A stretch of 64,000 bases of DNA from Absidia repens (GCA_002105175.1 MCGE01000004.1:310001-374000); one strand, 5' to 3'. Positions 33,010-46,096 are shown, counted from the first letter of the stretch. Numbers and translations: made by a program. The notes: generated from the letters alone by a model not told the origin.

Positions 33010-33688
33010 CTAATAATAATCTCTAGACCAAAGGGTTTTGACAGAAGAAGTGCGTTCAGGATAATACATTCGTTTTGAATAGGAATCATAGGGAGAATAG
33101 CCCATACCAAATCCGGAGCGGCCACCACCATAACCATGTGAATAAGGATCGCCTGGCCGATAGTAAGGTGAAGAAGGATAGGATCCACCACCCATCCCAA
33201 ATCCGCCACCACCACCACCACCACCACCACCACCCATGCCATCCATGTAATCATAGGGAGTTGACATCATACTATTTCCATACAGTGAGTTGCTACCATA
33301 CATACCACCACCACCACCATACATTGAATTGCCGTACATCCCGCCAGGTGTCGTTTGTCCATACATAGAATTTCCATACATGCCACCTCCACCACCATAC
33401 ATTGAGTTGCCGTACATTGAGTTACCATACATCCCACCAGGGGTCGTTTGTCCATACATTTGTTGTTGTTGTTGCTGTTGTAAAGCATAAGGATTCATGT
33501 AACTAGAGACTCCGCCAGCACCAGCACCACCCATCATTCCAGGATAGCCTCCACCTGCGCCATTCATCATATAAGGATTCATCCCGTAGCCACCACCACC
33601 ATTTGCCATCATCCCCTGCATTTGCGGCTGTTGCATCATCGCTGCTCCACCTCCACCGGCTGCCATCATCATCATCATTTGCTGCTGT

Positions 33689-33724
<36 letters not shown>

Positions 33725-34143
33725 AACATCATTTCTTCCGCCTGGTTGCCGCCCATTCCCATCATAGGCCCACCTCCGTATCCACCTGGCATGCCTGCTG
33801 CCGCCATGCCCGCATTGGTGATTCCGGCAGCATCCCTCATACGTCGTAAGAGATTGTCTATCTTGCCACCACCATGTTGTTGTTGATGCTGCTGTGCGTC
33901 CATTGGATTCATGTTACTTGGATGTGGTGTTTGAGGTTGAGATGCTGATTCGCGTGGTGAAGATGGTGCTGTGGCAGCGCCCTGTTGCTGATGTTGTTGT
34001 TGTGCTTGTGCCTGTTGCTGCTGCTGCTGCTGCTGTTGTGCTTGCTGCTGTTGAGCTCCGGGAGGTAAGCCACCTTGCGGATGCCGATTTGAGTAATCTT
34101 GGAAGTGGGAAAAAGATCTTGATCGTTGGTGTTGGCCATACAT
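33010..34143 (-). CDS. Q/G/M/Y-rich prion-like protein
   Basis: A single exon of 377 residues. The head MYGQHQRSRSFSHFQDYSN is followed by poly-Q/A runs, a short helical-looking segment (KIDNLLRRMRDAAGITNAG, about 95-113), a 15-residue Q run, an M/A/G tract and a glycine/tyrosine region. In the last part the motif MYGNSMYG repeats five times, alternating with QTTPGG and GGGG. The C-terminus (YYPERTSSVKTLWSRDYY) is not low-complexity and may be the conserved part. The composition resembles proteins that form condensates. No enzyme domain is seen. Confidence 0.8.
33265..33465 (-). repeat. In-frame minisatellite encoding MYGNSMYG repeats
   Basis: Two long units of about 80 bp repeat almost exactly (QTTPGGMYGNSMYG followed by GGGGMYG), each built from shorter ATGTACGGCAACTC-like blocks. 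Expansion and contraction here would change protein length without changing the frame. Confidence 0.8.
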
Positions 34144-35984
34144 TTATGAGTGGGAATTGAAAAAAAGAAAAGAGGGAGAGAGGGGGGGGGAGAATAAAAA
34201 AAAAAAGAGAGACAGAGAGAAAGAGAAAAGAAAAACGATGCAAAACGAAATAAAAAATGTAGCTATATTTTGAATATATGATTTTAGTAAAAAGAAAAGA
34301 GTAAAAAAAAAAAAAGGGTTTGAAAAAGAAACTAGCTTTTTTAATACTTGAGAGAAAGAAGGAAAAAAAAATTGGCTTGAGGATGATGTTACATTATTTG
34401 CCCGCCCTTTAATTTGCGGGCTTCTGATTGGTGTAAACGCATAACCGCCACCACAGCGAGAGAGAGTGAAAGAGGAAGAATACCGTCATCGTATCGATGT
34501 TTTCGGCAGACCCCAACTTGACCACTATGTAGCACTATGTGGCACGTTATCAGAAAAATAAAAAAAGAGAGCTCCATTATCACCATTCTATACCACCAAT
34601 TATCATACAGTCCCTGTCTTCTTTTTTCTGATAAAGCGGAGAAAACGATGTCCGTTCCTTTATGCAGATTCTCTTTGTTTCAAATGCAAAGAATCCGTTC
34701 AGCTATTTATCATTATCAGTTGGAACCAGATCCGTTTTGTATTACCTACCCTTATCCAATAAGAGCAGCTGATGACTGAATATTTATATAACCAAAACCC
34801 CATTCCATGTTCCATTTCACGATGATAAAAAAAAAAAAAAAAAAAAAAACTGATCCGTGCGCTTTTTTTTTTTTGGCGGGGAATTCAACCAACGATTCAC
34901 TAGCCGTGAGTTTTCTTTTATCCGTGTTGGAACGGAGAGATTGGGTATCTACTGGCTGCTCTAACCTCTGCGCTTTTCATAAATTGTGTTTTTTTTAATA
35001 GAGTTTGGAGATGGAATCATGAGGAAGTTTACTTTTTGACACTCTGTCAGGTAGGGTCCTGTAAAGGGCCAAATTAGCAGACATCCGCGTTATACATATC
35101 TATGTGTTGTGCCAAAATTGGGAGAATACAAAAGAATGAGCCTCTCCGGGGTACACAGTCAATAAGAGGATCGGGGGCGCTTGGTTGGGGTGTTACAAGC
35201 CAAAAAAAAAAAATAGATAAATAAATAAACTATCTACGATGTCTCTGAGGCATTTGAGCAACCATAAAATAATGTTTTGTGAAGAGTGTTAAAGAGTCGA
35301 TGAGGGAAGTAACTCCGTGCCTAAACGTTCGGTTGTCATCAGGGCGAATCAAAGGTACACTGTTGACGGTCTAGTATGCTCGTCTGTAAATAACAATAAC
35401 AATAACAACAACAATGATAATAATAGTAATAATCGGGAAATGCACGCATTGGAGCATACCACAAAAGACAACAACAAATGATGAGTTTAAGATAAAATGA
35501 CATATTTTATTAAAGCAGGCGTATGTATATTTATCTACGAAGATTCGCTAGATAGAAGACAAGGATTGATCTATTATATAAGAGAAAGAGGGGATACACA
35601 CTGCGTCTATAGGAGCGAAGACATTTCTTTGATCTTAAAAAATACCTATATAGCTATTGTAACTAAGGTTGTAGCTCATGAATCCCTGCATAGGATTGTC
35701 ACGTCGTCAATGGAGCGTTGAACACATCTGCCGTCCATGTGAAATGAGAGGACCGCCAACAACGAGCAAGTGCTAGTTTCTTTTTTCATACACACACATG
35801 CATGTTTTTTTATTCTGTCTACAGATACAATGTATACTCAATAGAGATAGCATTAATCATGACGGTTGGGCGAATTCGTCTAATTCCGGACTCATTTGCA
35901 CACATCCAAACAACTGCTCCTTCTTGTCTCCCCACACAGTAAATTCATTTAACAAGACAATAAGCCGTAAGAGAGAGATTGATG
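34144..35984. other. Intergenic upstream of prion-like gene
   Basis: Contains the promoter of the preceding minus-strand gene. A GCCCGC...GCGGGC inverted repeat at about 34400-34421 is followed by ATTGG (a CCAAT box on the minus strand) at 34429. A runs lie near 34829-34849. Open frames on the plus strand (34537-34779, 35497-35721) have no recognisable features. Confidence 0.5.
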
Positions 35985-36207
35985 GTAAAAACACAAGACA
36001 TATTTTATTCAGACATAGAGATAAACAACGCAAACTAACACTAAGCTAATATACTGACAGTTTCTGCAACACTGTGCTAAGATGAATGCTATTCTATTGG
36101 CGGGTCCAAATCCTATATCCAAAATGAAAGGGTTTCCCATGATGTTTGTTTTGTATTTTGTAAAACGCCCCTAATTCGCTTTCTAATACTAATCCAAGAT
36201 CACCAGT
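35985..36207 (-). repeat. Dispersed repeat, copy 3
   Basis: On the minus strand it reads CTGGTGATCTTGGATTAGTATTAGAA, AACATCATGGGAAACCCTTTC and ends CTGAATAAAATATGTCTTG. The shared AGAAACTGTCA block groups it with the copy at 52213 as a subtype. Confidence 0.85.
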
Positions 36208-37562
36208 ACCTCCAATGATACTTCAATGAAGATGATTTATTGAGAAAGAAAGAAAAGAAAGAACGAAAGAGAAAATCAGGTTGGGACAGACACATAAATC
36301 AAAAATAGAAAGCCATGTGAGGCGGTGTTTGAATGTTCCAACCAGTCTGATTTTTTTCCCACACACTCCTGAAAAGCCCTGAAAGAACTGTCCATGAAAA
36401 GTGAAGCAGTAGACATCTATTTTCCTCCCCCTCCCCTCACAATACCCTGCTTGCTTATTTTGTTCCACTAGTACAAATATACTCAATGGACCGCCCACCA
36501 ACAATTGAAATGGCGCTACAGGTTTCGGGTTACTGTTGTCTAATAGCCCGGCTGTCATTCACACTGCAAAACATCCTTGATTTCCAGTAAATCCATGGTT
36601 TCCCAAGGCTCCATCGGAGCACCGGGAAGTTTTATAAACGAAGGAAAGAATGTTATTACAAGGACTGGTTGAGGGTAGCTATCATATTCCTCTTAATTTT
36701 GCACCACATAGGATGATTTGTTATAAGCGACAAAATAGAAAGAGTAGAAAAATCAAATAAATTCTGTAGATTGAAAACATGTAATGTGGCCATATTGTGC
36801 TAAGGCTTTAAAATAGAGAGAGAGAGAGAGGTAAAGAGGACAAGTGTCAAAGCGAACATTTCTATTTCCATTTTTGGTTGAAGGTTTTTGCTAGAAGGTG
36901 GAGTTTGGAGGATGTCGGGCTAGACTAAAAAAGAACAGTTAAGTACTACATCCAGTACACTGGAATGACGTTCGATGGATACGAATAGGTGTGATATTCT
37001 CGAAGCCAAACAATTTGTCACACTAGAATTTTGTAGGTCAAAAAAATGATTTTCAAGAATGAGAGTGTATGATGTTGACATTTTCCCCCTAACCATCGGC
37101 TAAACCATCCTCCTCGCCCAAACTTTAATGTTCAACAGCGTCCTTCCTACCTTTCCTAATTATCCTACTAAAATCCATATCCAACTCTGCTATGCTAGCC
37201 GCTACCCAAATTATAAGCATTTATAAAAAAAAAAAAATTGACGTCAAACCCAATACACTGCACCAATCCTTCCTTTCATATTCATCAAACTATTATCAGT
37301 AACATTTTTCCCATGATCAGCATCGATTTTGAATTTACAAACATTGTGTGTAATTTATTAAAAGAAAAAAAATGAATTGTGATATGTAATTGAAAAAAAG
37401 TGAGAAAAAAAGTGAAGGGTTGGGGTATGGTGTTCTTGATGTACAAAGGGAAAGGGGAAAACTAAACTAAAGTATATTGTATGCAGTGCCATAAAAAAAA
37501 TAAAATAAAAAAAAGATAAAAGTTGTTGTGTCCAAAAATAAAAATATGAAAGGATAGTGAAT
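36208..37562. other. Intergenic, CAS1 3' flank
   Basis: A 111-codon minus-strand frame (36223-36558) has no convincing features and no splice or poly(A) context, so it is not called. GA-rich dinucleotide repeats lie near 36818-36830. No RNA gene was recognised. Confidence 0.5.
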
Positions 37563-40380
37563 CTAACACAGGTGATTGATAATCATCATGGTGATAAAGA
37601 ATAAAAGTGATTTAGATCTTGGATCGTACCAAACCAGGGCGACCCATCGGCTCCATCGTGAAGCTTTTGGTTGTTGTTGCCATGTATTCATTTCTTCTTC
37701 CAAGCTAAGCATATCGTCGTTATCGTCGTCACGTTCGTCTTTATGGCGGTTGTTGCTGTTGTTGGTCAAATCAATGTCGTCCTTGTCGTTCCCGTCACCA
37801 AGACTGGTGGCTAATAAAGGTACCGCTTGGTAATCATCATCCCGAACCACCGGGCCATCATCCATCATAGCAGAGCGAGAAGTCGCAGAGGAAGGTGTGG
37901 GTGTATAAGTAAACCATTGGCAAATCCATCCCGTCAATGTTCCAGTAGCCTGACTAAGATAATGACACACGAATAAAAACAAGATGCTGGAGACGAAAAA
38001 GTTGAGCCACCATCCCCAATCGCCCTGACCGCCCAATCGATGAATCCATGAAGAAGGAATGACCACCAATAATCCTTTTGTATCCGCCGCTAACCACATG
38101 TGGAATTGACCGATAAACGTTTCCAAAGAGCACTTGCCGATCCACATGAAGAAACCCGAGTTTGTGTTGCGTAAAAAGCGAGTAGCGTTGCGAAGTAGGA
38201 TAAAGGCCACGACGGGGATCCAGGAAATATAGGGATGTTTCCCATTGTAAACTTGCTTGCTTGGCTGGTTGAGCTCGAACCAAAAGTACCACGCCATACT
38301 GACGGCTGCCACGCCCACGGTGATCCACTTGAGTAAGGCAAAGCTTGACGTATCCCGCTCTTGCAAAATCCGGTGTTCCTTAACCTTGATGGTCATCAAT
38401 GCAAATAACATACCAATGTAGACAATATACGCATCCAGGCCCAACCTAAACCGCCATTCACCAGCCTGCCAATGAATATTGGCCACCGTCGCCAAAAGAT
38501 CGAAGCATGTTTCCAAGACACCAGGGAGATGAATCATGGCGGTGGTGATACAGCACATGACGGCGATTTTGATCAACACAAACCACGTACGCGCATTGTA
38601 AGCATGACCCACATACATCGTCAACCAAATCACCAAGAACCACATGGACACAAGGGGAGTGAAATAGTAGCTAAGATAATCGGTGTTCATCAAATACATC
38701 AGCACAAACGTCAGCAAATTCATGCGCACCATGACATTCAGCACACGTCCCATCCCAAAATCCTTCTTTTTATAAAAAAAGAAAAAATGGCCATAACCGG
38801 TTTGGAACAGATACGCGGCCACCAGACTTCGTACGGCATTGTAGATCCCCGCCGTCCCTGACGCCCCCGTAAAATGGTACACCAAAATAATCAGCTGCAT
38901 CCATCCTTTCCATTCGTCTGTTTGTCCACGGTTCAAAAAGCCTAGGTCGACATCGCCATCGTCGTCACGTTGTCGTACCACCGATACTACGCCAAGAAAG
39001 GCAACACTCACCATTTGGATTGTAAATGTCGTCGCGTCAAAGTCCTTGTGGATCTTGGAAAACAGTTGTGTGCGATCGCCCAAGTACATGTAGATCACAC
39101 CGAGGCCAAAGATAAAGAGCGCTGTCAGTTGTTTGATATCTTGAGAAGGACATAGTTTTCGAATCCATGATTTGGTGTTATCTATACAAGAACGAACACA
39201 TATTCAAAAAATAGGGTGACAGTAGAGTGAGTTTCTCTGAGTACCATTGTTTTTTTTTTTTATCTATAGATGAGGATCTTTTTTCTTTTCTTACCAATGA
39301 AAAAGAAGCCAAGAGGAGCCCAGATCAGAAAGAGGAGGAAGAAAATGGACTGATACCAGCGTGGCGATGGGTAGGCGATGCAACATGTGGTAGAGATGGG
39401 ATAGTGTTTGGGTAATTGATGGTTACATCGAAAGTTCAAGGCAATCTGAGCTTGGGGCGTAGTAACTGGCGACAAGTAATGCAATCCATCCAAGGTGATG
39501 TTGACGGTTGAAGCAGCAATGGCGTTCCAGGCAAATGCCACGGCGAAAGGCAGTTTTGGTTGCAGAGATTGTTCGCGTTGGTGGAGGTAGTTGTTCATGA
39601 TGGTGGTTTTGTCGAGCGTAATCAGACGCTGGCGGTCAGCATTCAAGCGATTGAATTGAGGGATTTCTACCGGCGAGAGCATGACAGTATCGGCAATTGC
39701 TGAGGAGGAGGATTCCACGCCATCAAACACACGATCCACAGCGGATTTCCATTCGTCTAAAAAGATAGCGTCCGGTAACCGACGTTCATACCAAATCCCA
39801 GATCCAATCACAAGTAAACTGGGCTTGTCCCCGGTTTTGTCTTGGCCTTTCAAAAGATCGATGGTGCGGGTGCTGTTGATATAAGGATCCCACCAGAATT
39901 CATACACGAGCCCATATTCTTCTGAGATATACTTGCGATCTACATGCAGGGGGCCTTTGATATCCAGTGGATGGGTGAGTCGGTTCATGGAATAAAATTG
40001 TTCACGCATAATCGAATCGCCCACATAGAGAATTCGGGAATGGTTCAGGCACGTCGCAATTTCATCCGCCTTGTAGGTATGCATCATACACCCCGACGTT
40101 TGCCAATTGGTATAGTTGTCACCTTGCCACCAACCGTCGTTGACTAATCCGTGACATTTCGATCGGTCTTTCGATTCTACGATTATGACATATATACTTG
40201 TTAGTTTGGTGCTGGGGGGAGTTTTTTTGTCAACCTCTTTTGTACTGTACCTGTGACAAAACGAATGGCTGCCGTCAATAATGTCAAAGCAAATAGTATT
40301 AGGGCACCGACAGAAAGTAGTTTCGATACAATGCTAGTTGGTTTTGCTGATTTCGTTGATGAAGTGGAATGAAGGCCCAT
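37563..40380 (-). CDS. CAS1: CAS1-type polysaccharide O-acetyltransferase
   Basis: Golgi enzyme family that O-acetylates polysaccharides or glycans (fungal Cas1, animal CASD1). Three exons (40380-40251, 40176-39295, 39181-37563) give 876 residues. After a signal anchor (LLSVGALILFALTLLTAAIR) comes a lumenal SGNH/PC-esterase domain with the nucleophile motif YVGDSIMREQF and the closing DGLHYLS (D-x2-H). A membrane acyltransferase with about ten helices follows (WKGWMQLIILVYHFTGAS, GKCSLETFIGQFHMWLAADTKG). The acidic cytosolic tail is rich in D and N. The catalytic Ser, Asp and His all appear intact, in contrast to the CE2-like protein at 5817-7746. Natural substrate unknown. Confidence 0.95.
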
Positions 40381-41899
40381 GAAGGAATTGAAACGGACGA
40401 GTAAAGTGCGGGGAAACAAGTGGAAAGGAGAGGAAAGGAGATGTTGCGGATTGGAAGCGAATGAAAATACAAAGGCGGCAAATTGAGAAAAATTAAATAA
40501 AAAATAAAGAAGAAGCGGAAGAGAAGGAAAGAATCCTTTTTTTTGGCCAGATGCCTTTTTTTTTTTTTTGATCGATGGAAGGCCAGGAACAATTTCAAAC
40601 TGCGCTCTATTCTTTTTGGTCAAACGGGCGATCTCTCTATTTTCACTCCCAGTTTTTGGACCAATGGGCGATCCTTTTTAAATTGATAATAAATTACGAA
40701 AAATCATATAGTGGATTTTTATATATAAAGTGACCCAAACGACATAGATATATAAAACAAGAAAGCAAGAGAAGGATACATAGCATTTTGTTTCTATGTA
40801 TACACTAGCCTCTTTTATCGTTTTAGACACATGAGATCCTTCCCCGGTAATTCTTTAATTAATTTAGACTGCTTACTCCTGAGTCTGTACACCAGTTAAC
40901 GCTGGTATAAGGTTAAATGACAGCGCAAGAAATGTAGTACACTCAGTGATCAAGCTTACGGGCTAATTCATCACCCATTTCATGTCCTACATCATCATTT
41001 TCTTCTTTTCATCATCTTATAAGGCGGGGTTTGCAAAAAGAAGGTGTTCAATTTTTTCAGGAACCCTTTTAAGAGTAATTACTTACCATTCATGGCATAG
41101 TATGAATTTTGGATTTTTTTTTTCTCTTTTCTTTTAAAAAAATGTGAATAAGGGAAAGGATATAAAAAAAATACACTTTTTAAGGGTTGAAATGAGTGCA
41201 ATGATGATGGTGGTAGTAGACGTTAGTCTAATAAATATATATAATCTATGATACGCTATTTGGAATGTTGTCAGTTGGACACTCTGCATAGTATAGCTAC
41301 TGTTATTTCGTTAAGGTTGTTCTCTTTCTCTACCCAGAAAGAGGGATCGACGTTGGTTGGCTTTCAAGTTCTTGGCGTTATTATGATTATCGTTATTTGT
41401 CCCATTTTAAAAAAAAAAAATGCATATCTTTCAAGTTATAGCCATCTGATAATATCTATGATAACATTTCAAGCTTCACCACATGATGGTTTATTTTTTT
41501 CTTAGATTGATGCTTGAAACCATTCCAGACCAATTACATGATTTATATCCAATTTGGACATCATCAATATTTAAATCGCCCCTAATATTTTAGTCGTATC
41601 ACGGATCAAAGAAAGTTAAAAGGGGTAAGTGGATTTAAACTTTTTCTTTGATGACGACATGGGATTTTTATCTGATTCCATTTTACTTGAACAGCCAAAA
41701 AAAAAGATGGGTGGGGAAGGGGGGGGGGAGAGATTGAGCCAGTATGCCGGGATGATTGACTTCTTTTGAGGTGGACGGTGTGTACAGTGTTTCTGGAATT
41801 AATTGTCGCGCGTTTTGAAACCAGCATCGCGCCTGAAAAAAATGCATAGATGTCGGCATTTCAAAAACAAGATATCCATGGTTTTTTTCCTCTCATACC
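40381..41899. other. Intergenic between CAS1 and a decayed duplication
   Basis: Holds the CAS1 promoter and leader. Around 41530-41590 a minus-strand stretch with ATTAGGGGCGATTT may be a weak relic of the dispersed repeat, too divergent to call. A G run lies near 41719-41728. No gene seen. Confidence 0.5.
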
Positions 41900-42440
41900 T
41901 TTTGCTTTCCTAGTCATTTAGTAATTCTTCGTCGAAATACTCAAAACGTTTGCCACTATAATAATAATTATGCCGATGGGACTTCAGTCAGTCGTGCTTA
42001 ACCAGCCGGCTCTGTTACACACGTCACGACTCACGAAGGTAAGTTTTATATAACAAAAAAATACAGGAAGACGTGAATACTGTGCACATGTTTACCTCTT
42101 TTGTTTAGGTAAAACACCATATTGCCTACAACCGTACAAGTCTACCCACCCTTTCCCTTGAAGCTTCTCATCACGGTGGTTTTTGTTCTGGCCTTCTCTC
42201 AAAACATTTTTTCGGTGGCTCGTATATTGCAATCAATGACTAAGGATAGTAGTCGAGACAAACGGATTGGGAAGGGAAATGCTCCAAAATTTTGTCACAT
42301 GCGATGGTGGGCTGAGATAGGACTGGTATGTGATAAAATACCATCTTCATCAATGATATAATGGCAGATTTTCTCAACACGGACTGGTTTTTATATCCTC
42401 AAATGCGATTTGCTACTAGTATAGTACCCTCTTCTTTTCA
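41900..42440 (+). pseudogene. Truncated copy of the C2H2-like gene
   Basis: Matches the copy beginning at 42667: exon 1 and the following intron (41900-42115) and part of the fourth exon (42146-42430) align, but everything between is missing. Relative to the other copy the ATG is changed to ATA, an in-frame TAA interrupts exon 1, and about 120 bp near 42240-42360 is extra. It is a non-functional relic of duplication. Confidence 0.75.
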
Positions 42441-42666
42441 ATTTTTTTATTACCCTAATTTTTCCCTCTCCTTTTTTTACCATCAGTGGCCTTTTGTCTT
42501 TTTTAGTATCTTGTGCTTTTACCTTGACTTTGACTTCGTTCTGTTGTCCTTTTGGTCTGCCCCAGGACACTTTAAAGCCCGCTTAGCGGCAGGAACAATT
42601 TTTTCTATTTTATTTTTTTCCATTTAAAAGCCTTGACTTTCTTATCCTTTCGTTATCCTTCGGCAA

Positions 42667-44559
42667 AATGACTCGAGACATTTTCCACTCCAATAGTGAA
42701 TATGCTGATAGGTCTTCAGTCAACCGTGTTCAATCAGTCGATTCTATTGCACACATCACAACTCACGAAGGTAAGTTTTATACAACAAAAATACAAGAAG
42801 CAGTGAATGCTGTACATATGCTTATCTCTTTTATTTGACAACTTCTGATTTAAAACACTGATTATTTTTTAGGCACAACTATCTCCTTGGAACCAATTAA
42901 CAACATTTTCCAATGCCCTTGTGAAAAGCAATTCAAAACTCAGAGTGGATTCCGGAAACATGTTAATAAATGCCCACTGATCAGGTCTATCTCATTTGGT
43001 AAGGAACTATTCACTTTGCACAATAGCACAAAAAATATTGGCTAAACTTCCACTCTTTTCACCTTCTTAGCATTGACATCAATCCCATACCCTTGCAATG
43101 GTAAGCTTCAATATATAACCTCAATATACTTTGTACTGAACACTATTTTATTTTATATAGAAACTGGCAGTGAAAGCGAAGAAGAACTTACTCCAGGCTG
43201 TACTACAAAACTGCCTTCTACTCCAAATATTCCAGCAATTGACATAGCAAAAATACCTTCAACAATGCGTACTTACGACCATGCTTTTATTCGCGCTTGT
43301 GATGGAACACGATGGACGTCTGAAGAACAACAACGAATGATCAGTATTTTGAATGCATACCAATTGCGACCCATTTCGTTAATCAACAAACACAACGTGG
43401 AAACCAATGCTCTGACTCATACCCACCATCCTGCGACATGCTCGGCCGAAGAAATGCAAGTTTCGCCGGTTTTGCCTACAAAAAAAACGAAAGATCGATT
43501 CAAGTCTTCTTCCTGTCCTTTCGCTTGAAGCTTCTCTTTACTGTGCTCTTTGTTCTGGTCCTTTCTCCAAACATTTTTTGGGTGACTCGTATGTTGAAAT
43601 CAATAATGAAACGGCAGATTTTCTCAACATGGATTGGTCTTTATATCCTCAAATGCGGTTTGCTACCAGTAGAGTACTTGCCGGCACGGTTTTATTGATA
43701 TGAATCCTCTGGTCAAGCTCTTGTTGTGAATACAGTTGAAGTGTACGGGCGGCAGCGCACCATTGATTCGCACCGGGAATGTTTCAAGGAATTCAAAAAC
43801 AAATGTCCTACTAGCTCCCTTCCACCACCAACCTCCCGCTACCCTTCAGTATGGCCAACCTCCCTGGACGATGATGATGGAAGAAAGCTCGTGATTGGAA
43901 CGAAGGTTTTTAATGCATTAGTGACATCATGCTTGCGACTGGATACCGACCTTCCTCCTGAAGTTGGCCCTGGGACATGTCAGTTTATTCTCGGTGACTA
44001 TCAGCAATCGAAGAGCACACGACTTTTTATCAAGGAAACGGCGTGGAAAGCAGCAACAACCATGGCAAAAACCAAATCAACCACCCGCATCTCGTCCTAC
44101 GACATCCTCTATCAACTGCGGCAACTACGAACACAATTTCACCACCAATCCACCTACTTTTGCTGTCGCTCCTCAAACGAATTGACCGACACTGTTACGA
44201 CATGACCTTATACTGTATTTACGCTCGCCAATTACGACAGTGCCAAGGACAACTCCAGCTACCGTATTGCGTCTGACTTCTTCAGCCATGTGGCCCGTTC
44301 TGTGATTCGCAACGAAGACGTACTTGTCAAGCAAGATATGGAAGCGTTTACAAAAAGACTGTCAAATTGTGACATTCACACGGCTCTCAAGTCCATACTT
44401 GATTTGTTTGACGACAATGATACCCCCGCCACCACCATTTATATCATCAACAACAGCAAGCTCAACAGGCACTTGGAAGCACTAGCAAAGCGTTTATCCA
44501 CTCACATATCCACCGCCAAGGAGTCCATTGTCAAGGCAGTAGCTCGCGCATACCGATGA
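42667..44559 (+). pseudogene. Broken C2H2-like gene of unknown family
   Basis: The start is intact: ATG at 42667 and exons 42667-42771, 42873-42999, 43070-43101 and 43160 onward join in frame. The second encodes a C2H2-like finger (FQCPCEKQFKTQSGFRKHVNKC). After 43518 the reading continues only by changing frame: LSLEASLYCALCSGPF runs in the next frame to about 43698, and a third frame runs from 43699 to 44559 with an in-frame TGA at 44203-44205. Protein-like composition continues to the stop at 44559. The pieces fit one ancestral gene with at least two frameshifts and one stop. A mobile-element origin is possible given the neighbouring copy and repeats, but no known transposase motif was identified. 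Confidence 0.65.
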
Positions 44560-44924
44560 TGTTATTTTTTATGTTATGAATTGTAGTAAATGATAGTTTT
44601 TTATTGTTATTGTTACCCAATTAGTATTCGTTACTTACCCCTTGTCTTTTCTTTTCGTTTCCTGATTTTACCCCTCCTCGTATTTTACCATCAGTTTATT
44701 TGTCATCCTACAGGATTGTCTTCAATAAAAACAATGATTTGCATTCTCTTTCTCTCTCTTCAATCTTCCTTTCTTTCTGTTGCTTTTTCACTTTCGAATG
44801 AAATCGTGTTGACTGGCGCATCAAGGCGGAAAAACGGGGTGGGGCGATCTTTTTGGGACTATTTGCCTTTTGTCTATCTTCACCTTTTGCCCTTTTGCAC
44901 CCTCAACATTTTGGATCTTTGACC

Positions 44925-45110
44925 TGTGGACTATTTGGACTTTTTGGACTTTTTGGACTTTTTGGACTTTTTGGACTTTTTGGACCTTTTGGACTTTTTG
45001 GACTTTTTGGACCTTTTGGACCTTTTGGACCTTTTGGACTTTTTGGACTTTTGGCGTTCGACTTCTTGGACCTTTGGCCTTTTGGACTTTTTGGACTCCC
45101 TTGGACTTCG
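44925..45110 (+). repeat. 9-bp minisatellite (GGACTTTTT)n
   Basis: About twenty tandem units of GGACTTTTT with variants GGACCTTTT. Because the unit length is divisible by three and lacks stops, all three plus frames are open, giving FWT, LDF and GLF repeats. This explains the long overlapping frames here, which are not genes. Confidence 0.9.
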
Positions 45111-45219
45111 TGGACATTTACACTCCGCTCATGTGATTACTTATTTACTTATTTTTTTGTCTTCATTACTTTTCCTCATTTTCATTTCCTTTTTTTTTTT
45201 TCTTCAAAAAAACCAACCA

Positions 45220-45432
45220 GTGATCCTGGATTAGTATTAGAACTTGAATCAGGGGCATTTGAAAAAATACAAAACTAATATTCTGGGGAAACCTTTTCAT
45301 TTTGGATCTGGGAATGCGGAACGCCATTAGATTCTTTCATCTTTGGGAGATGTGTCATGGAACCATCCTCAGTTTAGCATAGTATTAGTTATCATAGTTT
45401 ATATCTTTAAATAAAAAATATCTTGTATTTTT
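45220..45432 (+). repeat. Dispersed repeat, copy 4
   Basis: Begins CAGTGATCCTGGATTAGTATTAGAACTTGAATCAGGGGCATTT, contains CCTTTTCATTTTGGATCT, and ends AGTTTATATCTTTAAATAAAAAATATCTT. The start matches copies at 35985 (minus) and 52195. It lies about 110 bp after the minisatellite. Confidence 0.85.
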
Positions 45433-46060
45433 TCATACATTTACATCGTTTGTTTTGTCGAGTGGTGTATGCACCAGAAAGAAAAAATACTGGGATGTAC
45501 GTGCGTGTATGTGTGAAAATATTGGATGTGGATTAGACGGCTTCGTCATTTCGCACTATTACAAATTGATATTTATTTTGTCAATTAACGACCGTCATTG
45601 ATCATGGCATCCATCCCTCTCCACTTTTTTATTTTTGTCGCTCAAGAACTCGGTTTGATTTGGAGTAGTTTCTTTCTTCTCTCAACCCCCCCCCCTCCTC
45701 CCTTTTCAAAAAAACATGTGTTTTACCCCAGGTTTCTCGTCTAATCAGGCTTTTGATCTCTGTGGAAGTCATGCTCAACTTTGTCTAGCTTTCAAAATTG
45801 GGATTTTTTTCTTCTTTTTCCCACAAAAATAAACAGTATATTTTTTTTTAACCTCCTGAGGTATGAGAAGTATTTTCTGACCCTGGATAAGTTCCTAATC
45901 ATCGCCCTCCTCTCCCTTCCCTTCCCTGTTTTTCTATCATCACCATATCCGATGCTGGAAACTTCATGATTAAGCAAAAAAAGAAAGAAAAAGAAAGTCA
46001 AGGAAATGACACGCTGATATTCTACCCCTGTCTTCTAAAACGGATCACACGGCACGATAA

Positions 46061-46096
<36 letters not shown>

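Noticed and set aside
33894..34243. Antisense and shifted frames over the poly-Q region
   Set aside because: CAG/CTG repeats are open in most frames; only the 377-codon frame has coherent ends.
34389..34586. 65-codon ORF with a signal-like start
   Set aside because: Lies in the promoter of the prion-like gene, ends in the GC hairpin, and lacks supporting context.
36223..36558. 111-codon minus-strand ORF
   Set aside because: Composition is ordinary for AT-rich noise with a hydrophobic tail; no motif, splice or poly(A) context.
44821..45278. Long overlapping open frames with FWT, LDF, GLF and KVQ repeats
   Set aside because: They are a by-product of the GGACTTTTT array, whose 9-bp unit has no stop in several frames; no start context or conserved sequence.
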